Shown: positions 44,271-56,160, counted from the stretch's first letter. The stretch is 64,000 nucleotides of DNA from Aelia acuminata (GCA_911387785.2 OU426978.1:207684958-207748957); one strand, 5' to 3'. Translations and numbers: made by a program. The notes: generated by a model from the letters alone, not told the origin.

Positions 44271-44784
44271 TTAAGTTAAATTAAAAATATTCTGAACATA
44301 ACCTATATTAGTGCTGCGGTGCGGATCCGGTGCGGACATGTGTGGCCTGACCTTTACAGGTGGTAAACAATATTAAATCATATTACAAATTTCCTTAGAA
44401 CTAAAATAATAATAAAAGAAAAAGTAATAAAATAACAATAAAAATAAAAATAATAATAAATAAAATAAAATAACACAAAAAAAAAATGCCATTAGCTCTG
44501 ATATTTTCTAGATGAACATAATTCTTTGTGTTTCAGCAAAAAATATTGACTTATGAAGTGTCTTCTTCATCACAGATTATAATATTAATCATACATATAT
44601 AATTGATCCCTAATTAATACTTACCCATAATAATACTTATTTACATTAGTCAATTAACTAAATTAAATGCATGTAACCTTTTTAATAAATTAATAAAATT
44701 AATAAATTATAGTTCTAATATCTCCTTCATAGATAATAAGACACTTATGGAATGCACTTAAATAAATTAAAAATAAGACTGGAG
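44271..44784. other. No gene; A-rich low complexity
   Basis: 44395-44490 is an AATAA/AAAAT-rich low-complexity stretch. The rest is AT-rich. Confidence 0.5.
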
Positions 44785-45620
44785 TTATAATTTGATGAAG
44801 ATTGAAAAATGTTTCCGTAACTTGTTTTTAATCATACTTAAGTTATGAGAGAATTCAAGGTCTAAATCTTTGTTTAAAGTTTCCCCTAACTTTGTGAGTC
44901 GTGTAATTGGACTCAAATACCCCGGACTATCTATAGAGTTATAGAATTCATGGTCATCTAATCTGCTTGCAACTCTTTTTACTTTAAAGTTTAGACGTCC
45001 TAATGTCCATATGTCATCTATGACACCTTTTACAAGCTTACACAAATGTAATAATTCAAGTATTGAACATCTATCCTTAATCTTATGAGGTATATTAAAT
45101 ATTTTCATTAAATGTTCATATTTAGTTCTCCTATTTGGATATACTTTGAAAAATTTGTAATATATAAACATTAAAAATATTTTCTGGACTCTTTTTAACA
45201 CCTTTTTTTTGTTGGGATACCAAATAAGAGATACATACTCAATGTGTGGTCTTACTATAGCATTAAACAGCAAAACAACAGTTGTGGGGTCAGAAAAATC
45301 TCCCTTTTTGAAAAAAAAAAACAATAATGAAGAGCATTCAAAATAGACCTGTGACAAATGAGCGGAGAATGTTAAGCCTTGATCGAATAATACTCCTAAA
45401 TCACGTGCTTCAGTCATTCTATTAAATGCAACACCATTAATTTTATATTCATTTAACAATATTACCTTTTTTCGAGAATATGTCATAACACAAAAATTAT
45501 TTACATTTTATTGTAGTCGAGATGGAGATTGCCACCATGTATTAAAGTGCTTCAAGTCAGTTATCATTTTTTGGCTCGACTTCACGTTAAAGTGTAAATA
45601 GCTGTTCGCAGTACGCCGGA
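44785..45620 (-). pseudogene. Non-LTR retrotransposon RT C-terminal region, degenerate
   Basis: The minus frame reads NSYLHFNVKSSQKMITDLKH, FNTWW, one TAA, then NNFCVMTYSRKK, EARDLGVLFDQGLTFSAHL, VRPHIEYVSLIWYP and an RVQKIFL block. These are the post-catalytic RT and thumb motifs of LINEs (the 'W..n.L.lN..K', 'kDLGV.fD..ltF..H' and 'VRp.iEY.s.iW.P' blocks). The catalytic YADD region lies upstream and is not preserved. A FFFFFKK homopolymer suggests slippage in a poly-T run. It is a different family from the 4.2-5.4 kb LINE. Confidence 0.75.
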
Positions 45621-46594
45621 ACTAGGTTCGGGGGGTTATCTGTTCGAGGTGTAAAGCCGTACAGTGTAAACAGAGTAAAGCCATCTTTTAAGGTAATTGA
45701 TAACAGAAACTTTCCGGATCATTAATAACTTGTAGCAGTTTAAGAGAGTTTCGGTGAGAGAGACTTCTACGTGTGAGGCATTTGGTTCGGAGCCCGCGAA
45801 ACTACGCAATTCATCAAGGAGCTGATTAAATGACGAAATATGATCCATGCATTGCAGGCAACCTATGATTATTTGAACAGAGACCTGATTGCAGAACGGA
45901 ATAGCACACACTTGTACAAACAGCACTCTTCAAATAAGTCTCATTGTCATTCGACGTTTGCATAGACGGTAATATGTATTCAAGGATATAACCTTGCTCA
46001 GAAAACAGTATAAGCAAAGATAAACTAGGAACTAAATGATCTCACAGCAACGGTATTTCAGGCTGCAATCGAATACACTTAATTATCGCTAATCTATGGG
46101 CATCAGAGAAATCGGAGTTGCTCTTAAATGCAGTATTATCAAGGGGGGGGGCTCTTGGAATCTATTAGTAGTTGTCCACCTAAAAAAAATAAAAATATTG
46201 AAAAAATAGCAGTTGCCAGATAAACATTGAAGTTTAATTTAAACGTCAATTGAAATTTTTCTGTAACACTCTGGGAATTTTGTACCCAGAAGAAATAGTT
46301 AGTAAAAATAAAAACCGCCTGTGGGCTCGCAGAAATAATTTAAAATTATTAAACTATAATTTTGTGAAGGCATTGATAATAAATTTCGAACAATTAATGT
46401 ATTTTATTCTTTAATGTACCTGAAAACGCAATTTTTGAAAGAGTAAATTAATTTAATATGTTATATATCATGAATGATGAATTTTAGAAAACATCTTAAT
46501 GACCTATATACAATATCTACATATAGACATATATAGAAAAATTAATTTCATTTCTTTCTATAATTTTTTTTTTACATCCACAGTTTATTATAAA
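45621..46594. other. No confirmed gene; possible LINE 5' debris
   Basis: The minus frame at 45636-45926 contains EVSLTETLLN, which superficially resembles the LTETWL of LINE endonucleases, next to the LINE RT remnant. The surrounding motifs are absent, so I do not call an endonuclease. The remainder is featureless apart from an 8-bp G run near 46143. Confidence 0.35.
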
Positions 46595-47484
46595 TTAGCT
46601 GTAAGCCCCGGTTTCACCCGGGAAATTTAATTTTTCTAATGAAACGGTCGATTTCGTAAAAAAACCATTGTAAAGCGAGATCATTACGATTTTTATTAGG
46701 ATAAAGAATATCAGCTGAAGATCGGCTGAAGTTATGCAATTTTAATATGGACAGGTGTTCGCACCTGGTATGAAAGAACCACTGAGCGAAATTTGGAGAA
46801 TTTAGGATAAACGGTATGGATTTCTATAAAGAACAAACAAACAAACAGAAATATTGCCCTGAAGTTTCAGCTTCTCGCAAATCGGCTTGCCTAAGCCTCT
46901 GTGGCGCAAGGCGGGCCTCTTATTCCTGGGCAGACTCAGTTTCCCGCGATTCTGCCTGTGTAAGCCTCTGTTGTTCAATCCTATTTTGATGTTCGTCGAG
47001 AGTTTCAGCTGCTCGTATTTGAAGTTGTTTTTTGGCTTTTGAGGTCACTACTCCTATTGAAGCTCGCTTCTTTGGAGGTATTTATAAAAAATAAATTCAC
47101 CATACATGTAAATAAACGTATTGTAATGTTAAAAAAAAAAACATATGGGGTTTAAAAATCCCAGAACTCGACGCCTGCCAAGGGACGGTCTTACCGGGCC
47201 TTGTTGGCCTCTTCAAAATCTATAAAATGAATTTTAAGGCCGTTTTTTCGACTCAAACGGTCGATTACGTAAAAAAAAACATTGTAAAGGGAGATCATGA
47301 CGAATTTTATAACAATAAAGAATATACCCAGAGATTGGCTGAAGCTATGCAATTTTAATATGGACGGGTGTTCGCACCTGGTATCAAAGAACCACTGAGC
47401 GAAATTTGGAGAATTTAGGACAAACGGTATGGATTTCTATAAAGAACATACAAACAAACAGAATTTCAACTTTATTTATATAGA
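46595..47484 (-). mobile_element. 890-bp Helitron with both termini
   Basis: Minus strand: A|TCTATATAAATAAAGTTGAA is the 5' end, and the 3' end has a CCCGG..tgaaa..CCGGG hairpin, CTTACAG and CTAA followed by T. Two ~200-bp internal blocks are repeated (46620-46850 and 47245-47465), sharing AGCGAAATTTGGAGAATTTA and GGTGTTCGCACCTGGTAT. A protein-coding remnant lies between them. Confidence 0.8.
46850..47082 (-). pseudogene. N-terminus of a Helitron-encoded protein
   Basis: The minus frame reads (I)PPKKRASIGVVTSKAKKQLQ, IRAAETLDEHQNRIEQQRLT, QAESRETESAQE, TAA, then EARLAPQRLRQADLREAET. The 'R.aET.e....Rl..qr...a..R..E' repeat is the charged N-terminal coiled region of Helitron Rep-helicases. 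The expected start codon is ATA in place of ATG, and one stop interrupts it. Nothing of the Rep HUH or helicase domains remains in this copy. Confidence 0.65.
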
Positions 47485-47522
47485 TATATAAACATTGTAA
47501 TCTCATGACATAAATTTAAAAA

Positions 47523-47720
47523 TCTGGTGCGATTCGCGCAACACACTACTTTCACTTAGGAACTTATTTAGATTATAAATCGACCAGTTTTGATAATATG
47601 TAAACGCCATTCCTCAACTTCACACATTTATATGCTAATTTTTGTTGTATATCTCAATAAGTTATAGAGTATCTGTATTGCAAAACTTGAAAGTTCTCAG
47701 TACTTTTCGATTCATTCATA
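47523..47720 (+). mobile_element. HINE-like element, 5' fragment
   Basis: TCTGGTGCGATTCGCGCAAC to CTCAGTACTTTTCGATTCAT follows the 54751 copy and then ends. Confidence 0.7.
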
Positions 47721-47849
47721 TCGTTAAAGTGTATCAATAGAAGGTGTATTTACGTATCTTTGTAAAGTTTGTCTCTAATGCCTTTCTGGAAATCGAGACG
47801 ATTAATGTTCCCCTAAAATCGCTTATATTGCATTCAGAAATTTATTATG

Positions 47850-48875
47850 GAACCACAGTTTCTTCTTCACCTTCTTCTTCTTTAGCTTCTCCCTTTTGTG
47901 CCTTTCAGCGTAAGGGGGTGAGCAGCCACGAACTCCACTCTACTCTATTTTTTGCTAAATTCCTGGCTCGACGGAGATCTTTGCCTCTTCCTCTGCACAG
48001 TCTATCAATGTACTCCACATAAGACATTCTGGTCCTCGAGGTCTTCTGCCATCTGGGGCATAGTCCATCGTCTTCAGTGGGTCTCTATGTTCCTCCATCC
48101 TTATCACATGACCAAACCACTTCAGTTGGCGGATTTGCAGAACCTCTTTTAATGGGGCGACCCCAAGTTCCTGGCGTATTCGTTCGTTGCGAACCCGGTC
48201 CCTCCTAGTCTTCCCGACTATTCTTCTTAGGAATTTCATTCCAGCAGCAGTGATTCTGCCCTCTTGCCTATCTGTCACTACCCAGCTTTCTGCTCCGTGC
48301 AGAAGTATTGGTAGATATACAGATTTAAATGTATGGAGCTTAACGTTCTTATCTACCTCTCGTGTTCCTACAACAGTGTTGCAAATCTGGTAGTAGGCTG
48401 CATTTGCTTTGCTAATTCTGTTGGATATTTCTAAGTCCACTTTCCCCGATTTTTCCATAACTGTTCCTAGGTAAAGTCTGAGACCACTTCTAATTCTTCT
48501 CCATTACATAGTACATGGATATCCTCATTTTGCCTTCCTACTTGCAGTACCTTACTTTTGCTGGTATTGATCAGCATTCCTTTCCGGTAGAGTTCCTCAT
48601 ACCATTCAGTTACCGCCTGCTGCAACTTTTCAACAGTATCAGCGACAAGGACAACATCATCAGCATATAGTAGATGCTGAATTTACCACCGGGCGTAGGT
48701 TTCTTCTCCCCAGGTTTCATCCTTTCTGCTCTTCTTTTGCACATGGCAGCCACTTCATCCATATAGACAAGAAATAGTAATGGGCTCAAACTATCTCCCT
48801 GTTTGACGCCTCTTGCCATGTCAAAGCAGCCGGAATCCAACCCGTTCAGTCGAACAACGACTAAAGTTTCTACAC
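47850..48875 (-). mobile_element. 5'-truncated LINE, RTE-like or related, degenerate
   Basis: Minus-strand LINE beginning inside the RT domain near 48875 (VETLVVVRLNGLDSGCFDMA) and ending near 47855 in a GAAGAAGAAGAAGG-type simple tail. It contains two frameshifted coding blocks. No target duplication was identified. Confidence 0.75.
47955..48870 (-). pseudogene. LINE reverse transcriptase with two frameshifts
   Basis: Block one (to about 48665): GVKQGDSLSPLLFLVYMDEV, then GKFSIYYM, where two extra bases shift the frame just before the catalytic box. The next frame gives YADDVVLVADT, EKLQQAV, RKGMLINTSKSKVLQVGRQN, then VSDFT, where about four bases are missing. The third frame gives GTVMEKSGKVDLEISNRI, YLPILLHGAESWVVTDR and RQLKWFGHVIRM. 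The YADD residues themselves are intact. The C-terminal GHVIRM-type block is typical of RTE/CR1-like families commonly misannotated in insects. The copy cannot make a functional protein. Confidence 0.8.
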
Positions 48876-49026
48876 TAAAATATAATTAGTTTAAGATGAT
48901 CAAATACCGCATTTTTCACACTTTGAATGCTTTAAATAATTAGAGCATAACATATTTTCTCTGTAAAGTGATAATACGGTATATATATGGTATAATCAAT
49001 AATAATATGGGATATGGAATTTTGGC
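48876..49026. other. Short AT-rich spacer
   Basis: Nothing seen between the LINE and the HINE-like unit. Confidence 0.5.
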
Positions 49027-49140
49027 TTTCACATCGCGGCCATATGCATACATCAAATACTACGTTTGATCGAAATAGTTACAGCCGTTTTTGAGGAAAA
49101 AAAAAAAAAAAAAACGTAAAAATGATACATAATTTATTAA
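49027..49140 (+). repeat. Single HINE-type ~150-bp unit
   Basis: GCTTTCACATCGCGGCCATA, CATCAAATACTACGTTTGAT and ACAGCCGTTTTTGAGGAAAA equal one internal tandem unit of the 57-59 kb elements. Confidence 0.65.
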
Positions 49141-52100
49141 AACATAAAATAAGGGAGCTTTATTTATATATTAACCTCGGATCAAACATGAGCTAAGTAA
49201 AACGCCCTAGGGAACACTCAGCCTCTTTAAATTGACTACTCACAATTAAATAGTAATTACAGAAGACAAAAAGAATATTGGTGGAGTGTCTTCGGTAAAA
49301 ACTACCTCTCCAAACCGATTTCGAATACTCAACCAATCAACTTAAGTTAGGAATAAGGATTAATTGAGGACCTTGCGGACAGAAAGATAGACTGGGAGAT
49401 GATCAATATCAAGAATAGAGAAAGCAAAAACCCACGAATTTCCGTTTAAAGCATGTTGATATTCGATCCCAGAATTCGGTTGTCCCAGTCCAAAGTGTTT
49501 AGGAAAACATACGATGTGACAAATGACAACCCACTTAAGAATCCGAACATCTGGAGTTATGTATGTTATCAATATTGGTTTAATTTATTCTGAACAAAAT
49601 TTAAGATTGGTATCAAATAAGTATGACAGTAAAAAAATGACTGTTAGGAAAGAGTTTAGCAGTTCTTGGAATGTCATTGGAAAACCAATGAACACCGATA
49701 CCACTATCGTAGGTAATCATTAAGCATTAAGCATGACTGCAGTCCTGATAATAAAGGCGAGATAAAAGGGAATAAAATACGTCGGAATTAACTAACAGTA
49801 AACTATAGACTATTAGACTATAGTGACCAACCGAAGTTTCGGTTTCGGCTAAAAATCGACCGAATCTTCCACCAAGCCAAAATCAGCATTTGTGCCTGAT
49901 ATTTCGGAGAAGAAAGTAGGACTAGACGATTATACCAAGTCTTAACATGTAATGAAAGCATTCCTTTCATGCAGAATTCTTTACGTTAATTGTAAAGAAT
50001 ATTATTCCTTACCTTGAGAGTTAAGAACCTTCCTGTGTTTTTAATTATCTTCTTATTGATAATGAGATTTGAAAAAAAAAAAAAAATGAGAGGAACACTT
50101 CATAAGAATATATCTTCTAAATACTTAAATTTAAATTAGTCGTTGGAAAAATCCTACATGTTCACAGAATCAATTCAATAGAGAAAAAAATATTTTAGTT
50201 AGTAACCTAGTCATTAAAAGGGAGGCTTATGTTGCAGCAAATGGTGGTGCCCGGTGGGTTTTGTTCTTTGTTCTTGTATGAAATGAGACACAAATGCGAA
50301 AACCAATTATTAGGCCTGTACTAGTTAAAGCGATAAGGTTTAACATCCCGCGGGGAGCAGCAGCTGGGAAGTAGAGGCTGGGATTCGATCCTATAATCTT
50401 ATTAGTACACCTGGCTTAACACTTTTCTATGCCAAACCCACATATTGCCTGAATAATTGAGTTAAATTACTGTCACTTTATAAGCTTGCATTGATATTAT
50501 TGCTAAACTAGGCATGTTACACTGTTAGATGTTTTATATATACACACGTAAATAAGTTTCAGTTTCGGCCCGAAACCAGGTTAGCGGCCGAACTTCGGTT
50601 TCGGTCGGACAATATTAGACAATATATGTAAGATTGTAAGAGTTTTGAAGAATAATTTTCAAATTATATAGTTAGTAACACTCGTATGCCTTCTATAATC
50701 AGGGGAAACAACATGTTCAAAAAAACATTTATTTTCAGATCTGTAGAATGAACATGGATTTATCAAAGCATGAAAAATGTATTCGAAGTAGTAATATGTC
50801 TCGGATAAGATAATTTAAGTTTACAAATGATATATTCTTGACATATATTAACATACAAATAGATAGGAAATTAATTCATATTATTTCTAGCCTTGGGATG
50901 AAATGGGTTAATCAAGACCTTACGACAAGAAGATGGTTAAGATGGGGCAAAAAAAAAAATCGTTTGCCACAGTTCAGTTTTCGGGAGCTACCTACGGTTT
51001 ACATTAATAATTTTTATTAGTTTGAACTCAAGAAAAATTATTTTCAAAAAGAATTATATCAGCTAATTGTTAGTAATATTTTTCTGTAATGAAGATTACA
51101 ATTACTTTATATTCTGACTAATGCAATTAGCTGAATGCAATTTATAAACATTAAGAGTATAGTAACAAATTAAAAACTTGATAAACTTTCTATAATTAGT
51201 TAATATACACAAAAGAAAATTCTGATATTTCAACTTACAATGTAGTAGTTTGAAAACATTGAAATCACTCACCTGGAAACAAACAAAAAGTAAATCATTA
51301 GTCTTTATACATAATATCAATATAAATTATCACAGTCTACTAATGAAAATTATATCATTACAAGAAGCTATTAAATAACTTCGCAAAATATTCTATTTAA
51401 TTTGTCTTTTTTCAAATTATTTATGTATGATAACTTTATCTGTTCTTCCGACTTTCTTCAGATCCTAGTATTGCTATATAGAAATATTATGAAGAAGTGG
51501 TTTTCTGAAAAGTTCTTAATTTGCTGTTTTTTATAGTAACACTGTTCAGAATCAATAAAACTAGAATCGATAACAACAGAAAGTTGAACATAAACCGTCG
51601 ATAGCCATTGATAAAAGATGATGTGTGAAGCTGGTATCAGCTAGAAGTTAGTATGCCTTAGAAAATTAAAAGAATGCCACTGCATTATCTTCTTTTTCTT
51701 TCTCCCGAAACCTTTTTTTTTTGTGTGTGTTTTTTTAAGTACCGACTTTGAAAAATAGCTGTCATTCCTAGGGCTCAAAATTTGATTGGAGTTTATAGAA
51801 AAGTTCCAGGAAGAGTTGTATAAAATTATTTTTTTTTTAATAAAAAAACCGGTTCATATCTATACCGTTTAAGAAGTAAGAGCTAACATAATTCATATGA
51901 AATTAGCAATTTTTTCAATGCTTCCTCCTTCATACCGATTTTATTAGGCAGCCTTCCAGGAAAGATAGGGGCCTAGTGTCTAAATAGGGGTAACGAAGTG
52001 GGCTCACACTCCAGTATCGAATTGTCTTACATGAAACCCGCACCCAGCCTGTGCCACAGTTCTGTTATGGGTATTGTATTTTACTTGATACTTAAATTCC

Positions 52101-53099
52101 GAATATTTTATCGTATAGGATATTGTTCAATGCATGTAGATATCAAACGCATACGATACAGGTATATTTAAAGGGAATGGAAAACCGGCATAATTATGGG
52201 TCTACAAAATGGCACCATCAGTCACGCAGATCCCAACTCAAAACATTGCCAGTTTTCTTTCTGGTATACATCATGTAAATATTCCGCAAGTTCCTGTTAT
52301 GTTTAAGGATTCGCATTGCTATGTGCTCTCCGTTGTAATGGTGAGAAAGCATAGCAGCCATGTGTGACAGCCGAAAGTAACGGGTACCGGATGGATGTTA
52401 TCTGCAATCCTAGCTACAAGGTTGTTGCACCTTAATTCAGCATCAATTAATAGGGATCCTTTCTTTTCAAAACGTTACTCACAACGAGAATTAAGCGTCT
52501 TACTTCCATGTTGTGACTGTTAGAATTGGGGAGTTCCGTGAGTAAAGAATTCTTTGAGACAATGGTGTGTAGCACCGTTTGTGAATTCAATTGACGGACC
52601 AAGCTCTGGGAATGTTTGAATTGCTTTTTAGGAAATGTAGGGAAAGGTTATTTTTAGGAGTAACTGTTGCTACCAATTGTAAATACCACGGAGGGAAGTA
52701 ATGACAAGGTCGTCATCTACATTCGTCGACGGTAACATGTTTGGGACGAATTATTTGACCAAACACTGCTTCACTTTTTCATCGACAGGGGAGAAGTTTT
52801 TTTTTGATATATTCATTTGGTTATTAATCGGTGATGAATATTATACTCACTAACCGGTAAGTAAGTAAACCACATTTTTTGAGCCTAAGATTGATAAAAA
52901 AAACCGGGCCTAGTAACCAGCTGCATTTCGTTCATTGTAATTGCCCTTTTAGTATAGCCACGTTTGATTCCAAACTTTGTTCCAAAAATTTAACCGTGGA
53001 AATTTTCTGTCGAGATGTTTATTGTTTAAGAAGATCTTCAGAATTTATTGTAATTTCCTACAGCTGTATCTGCAATTGTTGATAAGTTTAAGCCTGTGA
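49141..53099. other. Long stretch without recognised genes
   Basis: Low gene signal throughout. A weak tRNA-like trace lies at about 50360-50410 (minus: GGATCGAATCCC as B box, GTTAAGCCAGGTG as A-box-like). A T/GT-rich patch is at 51710-51740. 52.2-52.8 kb is less AT-rich but has no sustained frame. I see nothing else. Confidence 0.4.
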
Positions 53100-53370
53100 A
53101 TATTACATCATTGTGGGCATGAAAAGATACATCAAAAAATGTTCCCAAAAGTGTCGGCTGAAAGGTTTTAACTCTTTTAATGTTTGATTTTTTAGCAAAA
53201 CCGCACAGTTTTATCCTGTATGTCCAAATTCACTTTAGTCTGAGAGAAGTTAGTTAAAGATAATTTTAAACGTCGTGTAATCTAGATAAAACTCCCTATC
53301 GTCTATTTAATTATTTTCCTTTTAAACCAATGTAGGTTTTCCATGTCAGTCTATTTTCCAGATTCCATTT
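53100..53370 (-). pseudogene. Decayed LINE copy, first part
   Basis: TTTATCCTGTATGTCCA, TAATCTAGATAAAACTCC and GGTTTTCCATGTCAGTCT align in order with the LINE at 4.57-4.80 kb. It is interrupted at 53371 by a HINE-like insertion and resumes at 54655. Confidence 0.6.
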
Positions 53371-53506
53371 TTACTTTCACTTACCTATATATGAAATATA
53401 TAGTAAGTGGAAGTATTGCGATCGTGAAAATTTTCGACTTCCGGTTTTCAACGGAAATACACGTTTTGGGGTCCCCTGAGTCAAAATAACCAAGTCCCGC
53501 GAAATG

Positions 53507-53571
<65 letters not shown>

Positions 53572-54635
53572 CAAACTAGCTCAAAAACTATAAACCTTGC
53601 GAACCTGAAATTGGGTATATAAAGTATGTATATGCCCGCGATGTGACAGCAAAAATTTCATCAAATTTGCTCAAAGGGAGGGGGTACTTTATTTGATAAC
53701 TTTTTAAGTTTTTTCGATTTTCTCAAAAACGGCTCTAACGATTTTATTTAAACTGAGTATTTGATTTATTTATATGCCCGAGATATGACTGTAAAAATTT
53801 CATCAAAATTGATCAACCGGAGGGGGGACTTTACTTAATAAATTTTGGATCATTTTCACGTGTTTTTTTTTTTATTTACTCAAAAACGGTTTTATCGATC
53901 TTGATCAAACTTGGTATTTGATGTATTTATATGCCCGAGGTATGACTGTAAAAATTTCATCAAAATTGATCTACAAGAGGGGGGACTTTACTTGATAAAT
54001 TTGTATCATTTTCACGTGTTTTTTTTATTTACTCAAAAACGGTTTTAACGATTTTGATCAAACTTGGTATTTGTTGTATGTATATGCCAAAGATGTGATA
54101 GCCAACATTTCATCAAAATTGGTCAAACGGAGGGGGCACTTTATTTCATAATTTTTTTTCCAATTTTTACCTTTTTGATCGATTATCTCAAAAACGGCTT
54201 CAACGATTTTTATCAAATTCGTTATGTTTAATGAAAATTAGTTGTTATTTAATATCAGGTAAGCTTTATCATTATTAAAATGTTCTGAGGGGGCTTAAAT
54301 GGGGAAGGGGCCTTTTTTGTTTTCCTATAAAGTACCTTTTTTTAGTTTATATTGAGAAATTAACTGTCTCTCATCACGCCTAAAAATAAGAAATGGCTAA
54401 ATATGATATGTGAAGAAAATCAAGTAAACATATTCAGGAGAAAAAAAGATGAATATTCCGTCAACTCATAAAACACCTTGAGCTCACGCATGCGCTGAAC
54501 GCCTTTAATGACAAACCAATGCGTTATAATTAAAGATGTTCTGTTCATTTGAGAAGTTGCAATTAACAAAACGCATTAATTTCTAATCTAAGTAAGTTGG
54601 TAAGTGAAAGTTGTGTGTTGCGCGCACGCACCAGA
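53371..54635 (-). mobile_element. HINE-like (Helentron-type) element, full length
   Basis: Minus strand: the 5' end TCTGGTGCGTGCGCGCAACA lies next to a T run on the plus strand. The interior has about four ~154-bp units (each with AAAACGG and TTTCATCAAA on the plus strand) and a CA microsatellite. The 3' end has ACGATCGCAATACTTCCAC and a hairpin CTTACTATATA-tttca-TATATAGGTAAG before TGAAAGTA. 'ACTTTCACTTACC' occurs near both ends in opposite orientation. No coding frame. It sits inside a LINE remnant. Confidence 0.75.
53511..53569. repeat. (GT)n microsatellite inside the HINE-like element
   Basis: About 58 bp of GT. The same site holds short CA runs in other copies (59159-59174), so it is a built-in expandable part of the family. 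Confidence 0.95.
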
Positions 54636-54654
54636 TTTTTTTTTCTACATAGTG

Positions 54655-54700
54655 GCAAAGTCAGCAATATCGTCCAAGTGGTTCTGAGGAATGTTAGAGG
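54655..54700 (-). pseudogene. Decayed LINE copy, second part
   Basis: ATATCGTCCAAGTGGTTCTG then AGAGGCTGG matches the 4.95-4.99 kb LINE segment, continuing the fragment at 53100-53370 across the HINE-like insertion. Confidence 0.55.
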
Positions 54701-54750
54701 CTGGCATATGGTTAATTAATTAGTTAATATTAAACAGCAAATAAAAAAAA

Positions 54751-55340
54751 TCTGGTGCGAAGCGCGCAACACACAACTTTCACTTACGAACTTAGATTAG
54801 AAATCGACGTGTCTCGATAATATGTAAACGCCATTCCTTAACTCCTCACATTTTTCCACATTTATATGCTTATATTTGTATACCTCCATAAGTTATAGAG
54901 TATCTGTATTGCAAAACTTGTAAGTTCTCAGTACTTTTCGATTTATTATAGCTTATTTCTTTTTTTAAGGGACCTAATTTCATCAACAGTTGAGTTTTTT
55001 TACTGCTTGCTTGTTTTCACAAAATTTACCAAGTAAAGTATCCCCTCCGTTTGCCAATTTAGGTGAAATTTTAGCTATCACATCACGGGAATATAAATAC
55101 ATCAAATACCCAGTTTAATCAAAATCGTTACAGCCGTTTTTGAGTAAATAAAAAAAAATACCTGAAAATACGACAAAAGAAAACAAGACACACATACACA
55201 GACTATTTCGCGGGACTAGGTTATTTGGACCCAGAGGACCCGAAAACGTGTATTTCCGTTGAAAACAGGAAGTCGAAATTTCTCTTGACCGCAATACTGT
55301 CCCTTATTATACATTTCATATACCAGTACCAGTGAAAGTT
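54751..55340 (+). mobile_element. HINE-like element, short subfamily copy
   Basis: It begins TCTGGTGCGAAGCGCGCAAC after eight A, has a single ~150-bp unit (CATCAAATACCCAGTTTAAT, ACAGCCGTTTTTGAGTAAAT), a short CACACATACACA run, then GGACCCAGAGGACCCGAAAA, and ends in a degraded terminal hairpin and AGTGAAAGTT. It is about half the length of 53371-54635. Confidence 0.7.
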
Positions 55341-55487
55341 TAGACTCACTTTTATTTAATTCACAATGTTCAAGTTTAATAAAATAATCCTAACTCAAAA
55401 GGTAGAATATGGTGGATATGTCCACCATTAACTCCATCATAACATTTCAAACATTATATGATTAAGTTTAGTATAAAATTATAAATA

Positions 55488-55770
55488 GGGGCAACCTGAG
55501 GTGTAGTGTTTAGCATAGTTACCTACAATACTATAGGTAGCGGGTTCGCGTCCCTGGGTGGCCCTAAGATTTTTTAATGGAAGTAAAAAAATCTAGACTA
55601 TGACTTTCCTTGGATAGGACGTAAAACGGAGGTCCCGAGCAAGTACGATGTCTGGTACTCGTTAAAGATCCCTATCCTAATTATACCTGGATAGGCAAAA
55701 TTTAGGACTCCCACTGTAGCATCGTCCGATAAGCCTTAGTAGTATAAAGGGACTATAAAGAATTATAGTT
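55488..55770 (+). mobile_element. tRNA-derived SINE, copy 3
   Basis: Plus strand: GGGGCAACCTGAGGTGTAGT, A box TGTAGTGTTTAGCATAG, an anticodon-like arm around ACCTACAATACTATAGGT, and B box GCGGGTTCGCGTCCC. The body and 3' part (CATCGTCCGATAAGCC) are shared with the other copies. The head is the closest of the set to Pol III box consensus. Confidence 0.75.
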
Positions 55771-55844
55771 TTTATTTTGTTTAATAAATAAAATGTTGTT
55801 ATTTAATTATTTAACAAAACAAGGGTGAGTCTTAACTTTTTACT

Positions 55845-55872
55845 GGTACTGTATAGGTAAGTGAAAGTAAAA
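55845..55872 (+). mobile_element. HINE-like element, 3' terminal scrap
   Basis: TGTATAGGTAAGTGAAAGTA followed by an A run is the family's 3' end only. Confidence 0.5.
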
Positions 55873-56066
55873 AAGCCTGTAAGTTTACATATTAATAGGC
55901 AGTACAGAAAATATAAAATGTAAGCTAATGTCTACATATCAGAAGATTGATAGTTGAAATATATAAAAAATAATTGTTATTTAATAAACTTGAAAAAATG
56001 GGGGGGGGGGGGTGGTGGGAGGTGAATATGTTATCTGAAAATATAACCTTGACGTTTTTTTAATTA

Positions 56067-56160
56067 CTAGGTGGACCCGTGCGAAGCACTTCGCACGAAG
56101 ATTTGTATCACATTTTACTTCTAGGTTTAACATAACTATGAAATGAACTTTTTTTTTTTT
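56067..56160 (-). mobile_element. Helitron 3' end (body not delimited)
   Basis: Minus strand: CGTGCGAAG-tg-CTTCGCACG is a perfect 9-bp hairpin, followed by GGTCCACCTAG and T. That matches the Helitron 3' rule (hairpin, about 10 nt, CTAG). The rest lies to the right but no 5' end was found. Confidence 0.65.

Noticed and set aside
45636..45926. LINE endonuclease suggested by a TETLL motif
   Set aside because: Only one short motif agrees and the flanking endonuclease blocks are missing, so it may be chance next to a real RT remnant.
53377..53574. Frame encoding poly(Thr-His)
   Set aside because: It is translation of the GT microsatellite within a HINE-like element.
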